A stretch of 64,000 nucleotides of DNA, taken from the NCBI RefSeq assembly GCF_023277745.1, contig NZ_CP086322.1, forward strand, positions 6,262,001-6,326,000. The letters are read 5' to 3'. Both the position numbers and the translations under genes were made by a program. Positions 18,036 through 25,497 of the stretch are shown one piece after another. The stretch is from Streptomyces halobius. GTDB taxonomy: Bacteria > Actinomycetota > Actinomycetes > Streptomycetales > Streptomycetaceae. Each line of letters starts with the position of its first letter. The stretch's first letter is position 1. The notes under the pieces are model-generated. The model was given only the letters and a program-made list of their open reading frames with translations, ran no database searches and had not been told where the DNA came from.

Positions 18036-18343
18036 TGGTCGCTGTCGTTCCCGGTGTCCTGGTCCCCGCCACCGGAACCCCCGGGCCCGGCGCCGTCGGA
18101 CGGGTTACCGGTGTTGGTAGGCGGGTTCGTGCCGGTGCTGGTGCCGTGCCCCGGCATCATCACAGGCTGTCCGTCCGCATCGAAGTAGCGCGCGGTCTGC
18201 GTCGCAGGGTCCAGCTCGGTACGGGCATAGCCGGGGGAGAACGCCGGGTAGGGGGCCATGCGCCGCAGGCCCCACGGTGCTGGGGTGTTGTGTCCGGATG
18301 GCAACGGTGTCCCGTTCGGGAGACGGTCGGAATGAACGAACAC
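18032..18343 (-). CDS. tgmA: Graspetide precursor peptide (ATP-grasp target RiPP, TgmA family)
   Basis: 103 residues. The leader contains PWGLRRMAPYP (residues 23-33), the conserved recognition-type element of this precursor family, then ELDPATQTARYFDADGQPV. The core region begins near residue 66: HGTSTGTNPPTNTGNPSDGA, dense in Thr donors with an Asp-Gly, followed by a Gly/Ser/Asp tail (GGDQDTGNDSDQ). AAGGAGG precedes the GTG at 18343. It is immediately followed, with GTGA overlap, by the maturase. Core boundaries and ring pattern are inference; the product class is well supported by context. Confidence 0.88.
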   Translation of the reverse strand: MFVHSDRLPNGTPLPSGHNTPAPWGLRRMAPYPAFSPGYARTELDPATQTARYFDADGQPVMMPGHGTSTGTNPPTNTGNPSDGAGPGGSGGGDQDTGNDSDQ

Positions 18344-18573
18344 GGTGTTCCTCCTTCGTCGTGTACGGGCTTGTAGATCCCTGCCGGGGCTAGCTTCCTG
18401 TGAACGAGCCCGGCCTCAACAGGGGGCCTCGACGGCCCGGACGCCGACGCCGGGTGCGTCTGTGTCCGGGCCGGGCCCGCCGGCTGTCGAGGATTGGCGG
18501 GCGGCACGGGCCGGTCGGGGGAAGTTGTGCGGGCGGGGCGGCCGGAGACAGGCCACGGCGGCCCCGCCCTGGT

Positions 18574-18870
18574 CTACGCCAGGGGCGGCGCACCGCCCGC
18601 CGTCGGGTCGGTCGTGGACGTGTCCTCCGGACGGTCCGGGGCGTTGATGCCCGCCGCTTGCACGGCGTCGATGCACGCGGTGAGGCCGCGCAGCATCTCC
18701 GCCAGCTCCTCCTCGGTCAGCTCATCCATCCACGCGGTACGGGCCTTGAGGTCCGCACGCAAGAGATCAAGCTGCCGGTACAGCTCCCGTTGCCTGACGT
18801 GCCGGTTCCACATCTCCTCCGCCCAGTCGCGCAGCCGCGACCACGCGCCCGCGCGTGCCCTGGTCGTCAT
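18574..18870 (-). CDS. Small helical protein of unknown function in the RiPP operon
   Basis: 98 residues; the central part (about 20-75) is strongly helical and charged (RQRELYRQLDLLRADLKART, DELTEEELAEMLRGLTA), likely a coiled coil, followed by a disordered Pro/Thr/Asp tail. The start is set by GGGAGG 4 nt before the ATG. Its first codon overlaps the stop of the upstream 67-residue gene (ATGA), and it lies 230 nt ahead of the precursor gene. It is not a recognised RiPP enzyme. Confidence 0.65.
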   Translation of the reverse strand: MTTRARAGAWSRLRDWAEEMWNRHVRQRELYRQLDLLRADLKARTAWMDELTEEELAEMLRGLTACIDAVQAAGINAPDRPEDTSTTDPTAGGAPPLA

Positions 18871-19070
18871 CGTCCCTCCCGCTTCGGGTGGGGGTGGTGG
18901 CGGATTTCGATGTTGCAGTCGATCGCCGTCGTCTTGTCTCCGGTGGTGTGCGCCTCTGTGCGCTGCCTGGCCAGGGCGGCGCACACGTCGCACCCGGCAA
19001 CCGGCTCCGGCTCCGGCTCCGGTACCGGAGCCGGGTCCTTCAGGTGAACGGGGCGGCAGATACGGGGCAT
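18867..19070 (-). CDS. Small Cys-pair protein of unknown function
   Basis: 67 residues: a Pro-Glu repeat (PVPEPEPEPV), then CDVCAALARQRTEAHTTGD and a His-rich end (IEIRHHPHPKREGR). The C-x2-C with downstream Cys/His could bind metal, but only one clear pair is seen. The ATG at 19070 overlaps the preceding stop (TGATG), and its own stop overlaps the next start (ATGA). Such tight coupling on both sides supports that this short gene is real. Confidence 0.6.
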   Translation of the reverse strand: MPRICRPVHLKDPAPVPEPEPEPVAGCDVCAALARQRTEAHTTGDKTTAIDCNIEIRHHPHPKREGR

Positions 19071-19387
19071 CAGCCCATCACCTCCACCCCGTGGATCCAG
19101 CGCGGCCCGGCCTCGACCCCGTGCACCGCGAGCCACAGCGCCCGTCGCCGTCGGCGTCGCAACCGCCGTTGCTTCCGTTCCTCGGGCGTGAGGACGTACG
19201 GGCGGACCAGGGCGGTGTCCTCGCCCCGCAGCAGCCCCGGCCTCCCGACGGGTACGGGGGGAACCACGAGCCTCGCCGCGTCCACGCTCCTCGTAGGGAG
19301 CGGTGAGCCGGCAGACCGGTGACGCCCTTGTGCGGGCAGTAACCGCCGCAGCAGCGTTTCGAAGATCGTGGCGATAGGCTTCGCCAT
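19070..19387 (-). CDS. Small basic protein with a TTA codon, first gene of the RiPP-side operon
   Basis: 105 residues: an amphipathic N-terminus (MAKPIATIFETLLRR), a Pro/Val-rich middle, then RGEDTALVRPYVLTPEERKQ with a following poly-Arg segment. Related proteins of unknown function sit beside WhiJ-type regulators in many Streptomyces (memory). ATG 19387 lies 9 nt after GGGAGG; ATG 19393 is closer than ideal. Codon 16 is TTA (19340-19342), so its translation should need the bldA tRNA. That may also limit coupled downstream genes. The gene is divergent from the XRE regulator across 278 nt. Confidence 0.65.
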   Translation of the reverse strand: MAKPIATIFETLLRRLLPAQGRHRSAGSPLPTRSVDAARLVVPPVPVGRPGLLRGEDTALVRPYVLTPEERKQRRLRRRRRRALWLAVHGVEAGPRWIHGVEVMG

Positions 19388-19665
19388 TGTCATCAACCTC
19401 CCAGGGGTTGGTGGCCATGCCCCCGGACGTTCGCCGTGCCAGCAACGTCGCGGGGGTCTTTCGTGCCTTGCCCTGAACGACTTTCAGGGCTCAACCACCG
19501 TGGCCTGCTGCGTGGTTATGTGCAACAGAATCTGCTGGAGTTCAGCCTCAGCAGGAGAAGTGGCACATGCCAAGCTATGCGCATGGCTTCCGCTGCGCGC
19601 ACAACGCATGCCAGCCTGCACGCAAGGCGGACGACGGCGCTCAAATGCGCCAGAATGGAGGGCAC

Positions 19666-20538
19666 ATGGCGGCGAAACCGCGGCCAACCGCCAGGCGCAT
19701 CGGGCTCGGACAAGAACTGCGGCAGCTACGCAAGGAGGCCGGGCTCACCATCGCGGAGGCAGCAAGGGACATGCACTTCGACGAGACCACGCTTCAACGC
19801 GTCGAGACTGGTTGGAAGTCCTTCCGGCAGGCCGGTCATCTGCGGGAGCTGCTGGAGCGCTACGGCATCACCGACGAGGAGCAGGTGAACCGGCTCGTTG
19901 CCCTCCAGCGCGACGCATCCAGTCGTGAATGGTGGACCGGCACGGGAACCACCATGTTGTCGGGCATGCCGCGATTTCTCGGCGTTGAGTCCGCCGCCCG
20001 GGAGATCCGCGTCTTCCACCCGACCGTTATCCCTGGGCTCCTCCAAGCCAAGGGCTACGCGCGAGCCGTACACGAACTGCACAAGCCCATCGACGAGACG
20101 ACAACGGAGTTCATGGAGCACAGCGTGCAGCTCCGCATGCGGCGAAAGGAGGCTCTGACACGCGATGACGAACCGATGAAGGTATGGGCGGTCCTGTATG
20201 AACCAGCGCTGCGTTACACCATCGGTGACGCAGACATCATGCAGGAACAGTACGCCGCTCTCGCCGAACTGGCCGCTCTGGAGAACGTGACCATACAGGT
20301 CCTCCCCCAGTCAGGAAGTGGCTACGTTGCCCTCCATGACGTCAACATCATGATTCTTGACGACGGCCTGCCCACAACGGTTCAGTCCGACACCCCGTGG
20401 AGCACCGTCGCGGTTACGGACAAGCCACGCGAGGTCAGGCGGTTCTCCCGCATGTTTGACGCCATGGTGGCAGACGCTCGGTCCCCCCAGGACACCCCCG
20501 AGTTCTTGCATCAACTATCGAGAGAGATCGCACGATGA
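19666..20538 (+). CDS. Scr1/WhiJ-like XRE-family regulator (HTH + DUF5753)
   Basis: 290 residues. The helix-turn-helix spans about residues 15-70 (LGQELRQLRKEAGLTIAEAA, FDETTLQRVETGWKS). The C-terminal DUF5753 domain (about 110-285) contains REIRVFHPTVIPGLLQAKGYARA, QLRMRRKEAL and the closing DTPEFLHQL segment. GGAGGG precedes ATG 19666. It overlaps a DUF397 gene by ATGA. This pair is the module seen at whiJ and abaA-like loci, where the small DUF397 protein modulates the DNA-binding partner in developmental control. It probably governs the divergent small-gene/RiPP operon. Confidence 0.92.
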   Translation: MAAKPRPTARRIGLGQELRQLRKEAGLTIAEAARDMHFDETTLQRVETGWKSFRQAGHLRELLERYGITDEEQVNRLVALQRDASSREWWTGTGTTMLSGMPRFLGVESAAREIRVFHPTVIPGLLQAKGYARAVHELHKPIDETTTEFMEHSVQLRMRRKEALTRDDEPMKVWAVLYEPALRYTIGDADIMQEQYAALAELAALENVTIQVLPQSGSGYVALHDVNIMILDDGLPTTVQSDTPWSTVAVTDKPREVRRFSRMFDAMVADARSPQDTPEFLHQLSREIAR

Positions 20539-20762
20539 ACACCCAACCTGCCAAGGTGTCGGCACTCAACCTGGAGGACGCCGACTGGTTCAAGTCCTCC
20601 TACAGCAACAACGGGGGCAACTGCGTCGAGGTCGCCAACGGCCTCCCCGGCACCGTCCCGGTCCGGGACAGCAAGGACCCGCACAGCCCCGCGTTGGCCT
20701 TCTCGGCGAGCGGCTGGTCATCGTTCGTCGATGCCGTCAAGCGCGGTGAGTTCCGCGCCTGA
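20535..20762 (+). CDS. DUF397 small protein, partner of the XRE regulator
   Basis: 75 residues with the family core WFKSSYSNNGGNCVEVA, then VRDSKDPHSPALAF and WSSFVDAVKRGEF. It is translationally coupled (ATGA) to the XRE gene. DUF397 proteins act together with, and often opposite to, their XRE partner. Confidence 0.93.
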   Translation: MNTQPAKVSALNLEDADWFKSSYSNNGGNCVEVANGLPGTVPVRDSKDPHSPALAFSASGWSSFVDAVKRGEFRA

Positions 20763-20787
20763 TCTACTCAGCAGGAGACCGAAGTGA

Positions 20788-20816
20788 ACGGCCCCCGTGA
20801 TCTTGGCGGGGGTCGT
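20788..20816 (+). terminator. Terminator after the XRE/DUF397 pair
   Basis: ACGGCCCCCG pairs with CGGGGGTCGT (10 bp including one G-U) around a 9-nt loop, 26 nt after the stop. Confidence 0.7.
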
Positions 20817-21111
20817 CGTCATGCCTGCGAACCGGGTGCGGGAGTTCGCAGCTTCGTGTACCCGGCTCGCCGGGTACAAAGGAATGCCGACGGCGTGGCC
20901 AAAACGAGGCGGTTGCGCCGTGGCCTGGGGGTGTCAGAGGCTCATCGGCGCACTCCGTTCATCTCGTGGCACGTTGTGACTGAAAGGTGGCGTGGATGTT
21001 CGCCTCCACAGACAGGCGCCCCGTGACAGACCCCGATCACCACGCGCGAGAAGCCGCCGTGTCCCTGTCCTCCTCGACAGCCGTGGTATCCCGGCAGGAG
21101 GTCCGGCACTC
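20817..21111. other. Intergenic stretch with an 8-bp perfect hairpin
   Basis: GTACCCGG-CTCG-CCGGGTAC lies at 20858-20877. No gene is supported here; short open frames lack ribosome sites. The hairpin could be a second terminator or an operator. Confidence 0.4.
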
Positions 21112-21867
21112 GTGAGCGACCGCGTCGCACAGCACTACGCCGATCTCGCCCACACCTACGACCAGACTTGGGGGCACCGCCCCGAATACCTGTCGTGGAT
21201 GTGCGGACACATCGCCACCAGACTCCCGATCAGGCCCGGAACACGGATCGCCGACATCGGTGCCGGCACCGGACTGTTCCTCCAGCGTCTGATCGGCAAC
21301 GCCTCAGCGCAAAGCCCGATCCTGTGCGTCGATCCCAGCGCCGCGATGCTCGCCCAACTACCGGACGACCCCCGGCTGCACCCCATCCACGCCGGCGCAG
21401 AAGAGGTGGCTATGGGACAGGCCACCCTTCCGTATGACCGGCTGCACGGCATCCTCATCAAGGAGACCATTCACCACATCAGCGAACTGGACACCACCCT
21501 CAAGGGCCTGGCCGAGCTGCTCGTGCCGGGCGGACGTATCCTCGTCGTCACGCTGCCACCGCGGCTGGAATATCCCCTGTTCCATTCCGCCCTGGACCGG
21601 TTCGCCGAACGACAACCGGATCCCCAGGACATCGCCGACCACATGCGGGAATCCGGACTCATCACCAGCTACGGGTGCGAGGAATATCAGGTACGCGTCG
21701 ACCGGAACCACTGGATCGGACTGGTGGCCAACCGGTGGATGTCGGTGCTGTCGTCATTCACCGACGAGCAACTCACCGACGGCCTTGCGGAGATTCGGCG
21801 CCGGTACGCTCCCGGTGAGATCTGCTTCCCGGACCGGTTCGCCTTCGTGCTCGGCAAAAGGCCGTGA
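21112..21867 (+). CDS. Class I SAM-dependent methyltransferase
   Basis: 251 residues with a complete Rossmann methyltransferase core: IADIGAGTGLFLQRLIG (motif I), ILCVDPSAAMLAQL (motif II), IKETIHHISELDTTL and LLVPGGRILVVTLPP (post-motif strand). AGGAGG lies 10 nt before the GTG at 21112, which decides the start. A small-molecule substrate is likely (type-11 family). It is separated from the RiPP genes by the WhiJ-like pair, so a role in tailoring the graspetide is possible but unproven. Confidence 0.8.
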   Translation: MSDRVAQHYADLAHTYDQTWGHRPEYLSWMCGHIATRLPIRPGTRIADIGAGTGLFLQRLIGNASAQSPILCVDPSAAMLAQLPDDPRLHPIHAGAEEVAMGQATLPYDRLHGILIKETIHHISELDTTLKGLAELLVPGGRILVVTLPPRLEYPLFHSALDRFAERQPDPQDIADHMRESGLITSYGCEEYQVRVDRNHWIGLVANRWMSVLSSFTDEQLTDGLAEIRRRYAPGEICFPDRFAFVLGKRP

Positions 21868-22017
21868 CCTGTCGCGGGCTTCGGGCGAACCACCTGTTTC
21901 CGCCTAAGGGCCGGACCGGTGGGTTATAGGTGATTCACCGGACACGGCCCAGGTAGCTGGCCGGGGCATCGTGCCTGCCGGCTGGGGTGCGAGGGCGGCC
22001 CCTCCGGGAGGGACCCT

Positions 22018-22824
22018 TCAGACCAGCCCCGCCGCGTCCAGCAGGTAGGCGGTCAGCGGGTCGTAGTAGCGCGGGCTCAGGACGTGGTCGTCCAGCGGGA
22101 TCGTCACCTGGAGTGTGCCCTCGGCCTCGCCCAGGAAGAGCGCCGGGTCGTTGCAGTCCGCGAAGCCCACCGCCTCGATGCCGCGCTGGCCCGCGCAGCC
22201 CGCCCAGCCGTGGTCGGCCATCACCAGGTCCGGCAGCGGGGCGCCCTCCCGCTCCAGCTGGTCGAGGATCGCCGCCATCGGGGCGGGGGAGTGGGTGTGC
22301 CAGAGCGTCGCGCCGCGCTCCAGCATCGCCACACCGGCGAACTGGACGACCAGGCCCTCGTCCACCGTCAGTACACCCGGTACGGTCACGATCTCGCAGC
22401 CCTTCGCCCGCAGTGCCTCGGCCGTGGCGCGGTGCACGTCCAGCAGCCCGCCCGGGTGACCGGTGGCGAACAGCACCCGCTGCCGGTCGGCCGCCGCCTT
22501 GCGCAGCACCGCGGCCGTGCGGTCCAGGGCGTCCACCGTCAGCTCGGGGTCGATGGTGTCCTGCCCGTGCCGGTGGTGCGGATCGTCGCTGACGCCGCAG
22601 CGCTCCGCCATCACCGCGAGGACGTCCTGTTCGTCCCTCCACCGGTCGCCGAGCTCCAGGCCGAGCCAGTAGTGGCGGTCGCCGTTGGCGAGTTTGCGGT
22701 AGTGGTCCAGGTTGTTCTCGCGGGGGGTGGCGACATCACCGGCGATCCGGGTCCGCACGAGATGATCGACAAGTTCGGCGCGCGTGGGGGCTGCGGCGGC
22801 AGCGGCTATCGGCATAGCGCCCAT
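22018..22824 (-). CDS. Conserved phosphatase-annotated protein
   Basis: 268 residues. Recognisable blocks are NNLDHYRKLANGDRHYWLGL, FATGHPGGLLDVHRATAEAL, LWHTHSPAPMAAILDQLE, LVMADHGWAGCAGQRGIEAV and VTIPLDDHVLSPRYYDPLTA. From memory this conserved actinobacterial family is annotated phosphatase. The TGHPGG and HTH segments and several acidic residues are compatible with a metal-dependent hydrolase, but I do not see a textbook phosphatase motif. ATG 22824 has no strong ribosome site; ATG 22815 is an alternative. It seems to be part of the conserved backbone. Confidence 0.65.
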   Translation of the reverse strand: MGAMPIAAAAAAPTRAELVDHLVRTRIAGDVATPRENNLDHYRKLANGDRHYWLGLELGDRWRDEQDVLAVMAERCGVSDDPHHRHGQDTIDPELTVDALDRTAAVLRKAAADRQRVLFATGHPGGLLDVHRATAEALRAKGCEIVTVPGVLTVDEGLVVQFAGVAMLERGATLWHTHSPAPMAAILDQLEREGAPLPDLVMADHGWAGCAGQRGIEAVGFADCNDPALFLGEAEGTLQVTIPLDDHVLSPRYYDPLTAYLLDAAGLV

Positions 22825-22893
22825 TGTGCCCGTACGGATCTGCCGGGGCGTGGGGGTTCCGCAGCGCGGACACCGGGCCGGGCACCGGGGGCG

Positions 22894-23012
22894 GGATACC
22901 GGAGGGTGCGCGGGGTCTGGATACCGGGTGTGCGGGGCCTTGCGCGGGGCCCGGATACTGGGGCGTGCGCGGGGTCCGGATACCGGGGTGTGCACAGGGC
23001 TTGCGCGAGGCC
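22894..23012. repeat. 59-bp tandem duplication (25- and 34-bp subunits)
   Basis: Two subunits, one beginning GGATACCGGAGGGTGCGCGG (25 nt) and one beginning GGATACCGGGTGTGCGGGGC (34 nt), occur once and then again with a few changes. This fills most of the 318-nt gap 22825-23142 between the divergent phosphatase and protease genes. No other element was recognised in the gap. Confidence 0.7.
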
Positions 23013-23142
23013 CGCAGTGCGCCCGGCGGCTACGATCGCCGGGGGATTTCCGGGTTTTCCCTTAGGCGTTTCCGGGCTGTGGGACCGGGTTTTCCCAGAG
23101 GTGGGCCGTACGGCGTAAAGGCACGGCGTAAGGGGGCGATCG

Positions 23143-24158
23143 GTGAAGGGTAAAGCAGAGAAGCCGCCGTGGCAGGTACGGGTACGCGCCGCCTCCGGCG
23201 GTGCGGTGGCCGGCGGGGGCACTCTCTGTGCCAACGGCACCGTCCTCACCTGCGCTCATGTCGTCCAGCAGGGTCGGGGACCGGACGGCCGGGGCGGCGT
23301 ATGCGTCGACTTCCCGTTCCTGGAGCGGGGCAGCGGTATCCCGGCGCGGATCGTGCTCGCCGGCGAGCCGGACGTGATCGGCGGCCCGGACGATGTCGCC
23401 GTGCTGAGACCGGACCGCATCCCCTACGGGGCCGAGCCCGCCCCCATGGCGGAGAACACCGATCTGGCCGGGCACACGCTCGGCGCGTACGGATTTCCCG
23501 ACGGCCATCCGGACGGCGTATGGGCGGGCTCGCGGGCCGGACCGCCGCCGGGCTGCTGCAGTTCGCCGCCGTCGGCGAACCGGGCCATCCGCCGGCCCGC
23601 GGGTTCAGCGGCTCGCCCGTATGGGACGAGGACCTTCAGGCGGTCATCGGCATGGTGACCGCCGTCGACCGGCTCGCCGCGCTGCGCACCGCCTACGCCG
23701 TCCCCGTGGAGGGCCTGCGGGCGCACTGGCCGGACCTGGCCGAGCCCAGTCCCGTACGGCTCTGGATCCACGATCCACACGGCGGGCCGCCGCGGATGGT
23801 GCCGCTGCGCACCACGGGCCCCAAGCGCCATGAGTTCTGGATCGGCCGCGGCGACGGCGGTCCGGACGAGCCGGACATCCTGCTGGCGTCCCGGCCGCCG
23901 CATGTCGTCAGCCGCTGGCACTGCCGGCTGGTCTGCACGTACGGCCAGTGGTCCGTGGAGAGCCCGATGGAGCGGGTGCGCACCTTTGTGCGGCACCCGG
24001 GGGACGGCCGTCCGCAGCCCGTACCGGAGCTGGGCCAACTGCGGCTGTACCACGGGGACACGGTGCTGATCCGTGCCGTCCTCTCCGCGTCCGATGAGCA
24101 AATGACGTCCGGCTTCTGGGAGTTGGAGTTCGTGGACGACCGCCACACCGTTCGGTAG
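23143..24158 (+). pseudogene. Trypsin-like protease with FHA-like C-terminal domain, frameshifted
   Basis: First gene of block B. In the starting frame: LTCAHVV (catalytic His39), then DDVAVLRP (catalytic Asp84) and YGFPDGHPDG. From about 23525 the homology moves to the frame one base earlier: AGRTAAGLLQFAAVGE, GFSGSPVWDED (catalytic Ser), then FWIGRGDGG, HVVSRWHCRLV and LYHGDTVLI, an FHA-like fold with its S-x-x-H. Loss of one G in the run GCGGGCT (23524-23530) explains the shift. A restored gene would encode about 338 residues. The start is GTG 23143. The intact C-terminal half and downstream genes suggest a recent mutation or a sequencing error in a G run. Confidence 0.75.
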
Positions 24159-24300
24159 CGTCGGATTCCCGCACCTCACCAGGCGCCAACGCCTCGTCTG
24201 TCTCAAGGTTTTGTGAAGTGAGCTCGTTCGAGTGACGGGGAACTACTCGTCATGATCGATTCGTCATCGACAGTGACGAAGGCATGGTGACGGCGACGAA

Positions 24301-24360
24301 GCACGACGCATGGCGAAGACGCTTGACGCATAACGAAGACGCGTAGCGCGTAGCGAAGAC
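24301..24360. repeat. Three degenerate 20-bp tandem repeats
   Basis: Units of 20 nt, each ending CGAAGAC, follow each other in the 277-nt gap ahead of the channel gene. Partial copies continue to about 24395. Confidence 0.65.
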
Positions 24361-24435
24361 GCAACGGAGACGGAAGACAGGGCGAAGGACGAAGACAGCC
24401 GCCGCGTGTGGTCGCGGTACAGGGGAGGCTGGAGC

Positions 24436-25497
24436 ATGACGAGACTGCGGACGACATTCATCTGGTGCGGGCTTCTGGGGGTCGGCTCCGCCCTGTTACT
24501 GAGCCTCACGGGAGCCACGGCGATAGTGCCGCCGCTCCACAGCCTCGTCGAACACGGCGGAGTGTCCCAGCTCCTCGCCACCTCCGTGCTCGCCCTCAAT
24601 ATCTGGGTGCTGTTGATGCTGCTCGCCCTGAGCGGCCGCAACAGCAGGGAGGCCGCATCGCTGGCCGCCGCGAAACCGAGGGGCCCAGGGCACGCGCGTA
24701 CCGAGGTGCACGAGGCTCTGAAACAGGTCCGCCTGATGAGCGGCCGGGTCGAGCCGTCGCAGATCGAGTCCCTGGTCGGCGGCCGTTCCGCGGTCCGCGG
24801 GGCGCGCGCCGAGACGCCGTACGTCGTCATTCGCGCCCTGGTGTGGGCGCTGCCCGCGCTCGGCTTCATCGGCACCGCGGCGGAGATGTCGCGGTCGATC
24901 CGCGGGCTGAGCGGCGCCATGCGCGGCACCAGCAGCTACGCCGAGCTGAGCGGCGTGCTGGTGTCCGATGTGATCAGGCCGCTCGCCTCCGCCTTCGGCA
25001 TCACGCTGTTCGCGCTCGGCAGCAGCGTCGTCTTCCATCTGCTGGTGTCGTTCGTGCACACCCGTGAGGAGCGGCTGCTGCTGGAGCTGGACGAACTGGT
25101 CCTTGAGCGGCTGTCCTCGGCTGCCGGAAGCGGGGCCGTCTCCGGCCGCGACCGGACCGCCGAGGCCGAGGCGGCGGCCGCCATGTCCCAGGCCATGCGC
25201 TCGGCCGCCGAGGAGATCCAGGGGCTGAACACCGAGGTGGGGCGGCTGGCGACGGAAGCCTCCCGAGTGCGGTTCGACGCGCGGGACGCCAAGCCCGACC
25301 GTGCCGAGGAGGTCATCCGGCAACTCGGTGCCATCGGTGCCCAACTGGCTGCCATCGGGGAGGGGCTGGACCGAGAGATGGTGCTGATGCCGGTGCGCGG
25401 TCAGGGCAGGGTTCCCGGCCAGGGCGGTTATCCCGGCGGTCATGGGCCGGCCGGCGGTCCCGGTGGGCCGGGCGGCCCGGGTGACGGAGTCCTGTGA
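24436..25497 (+). CDS. MotA/TolQ/ExbB-like proton-channel membrane protein
   Basis: 353 residues. TM1 about 8-28, TM2 about 48-66, then a cytoplasmic stretch. TM3 (about 132-152) reads VWALPALGFIGTAAEMSRSI and TM4 (about 175-200) PLASAFGITLFALGSSVVFH. The 'LGFIGT' and 'AFGITL' turns are those of MotA/TolQ/ExbB channels. A charged helix follows (HTREERLLLELDELVLERL), then a long coiled region and a Gly/Pro tail. In known systems this subunit forms a pentamer around two TM helices of a MotB/ExbD/ZorB partner. The next gene overlaps by one base (TGATG) and encodes just such a partner. GGGGAGG precedes the ATG at 24436. Confidence 0.75.
   Translation: MTRLRTTFIWCGLLGVGSALLLSLTGATAIVPPLHSLVEHGGVSQLLATSVLALNIWVLLMLLALSGRNSREAASLAAAKPRGPGHARTEVHEALKQVRLMSGRVEPSQIESLVGGRSAVRGARAETPYVVIRALVWALPALGFIGTAAEMSRSIRGLSGAMRGTSSYAELSGVLVSDVIRPLASAFGITLFALGSSVVFHLLVSFVHTREERLLLELDELVLERLSSAAGSGAVSGRDRTAEAEAAAAMSQAMRSAAEEIQGLNTEVGRLATEASRVRFDARDAKPDRAEEVIRQLGAIGAQLAAIGEGLDREMVLMPVRGQGRVPGQGGYPGGHGPAGGPGGPGGPGDGVL

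Noticed and set aside
20797..20979. 60-codon frame after the DUF397 gene
   Set aside because: It begins inside the terminator hairpin and has no ribosome site or recognisable sequence.
24159..24435. Small coding gene before the channel gene
   Set aside because: Open frames here are produced by the 20-bp repeats and lack ribosome sites.
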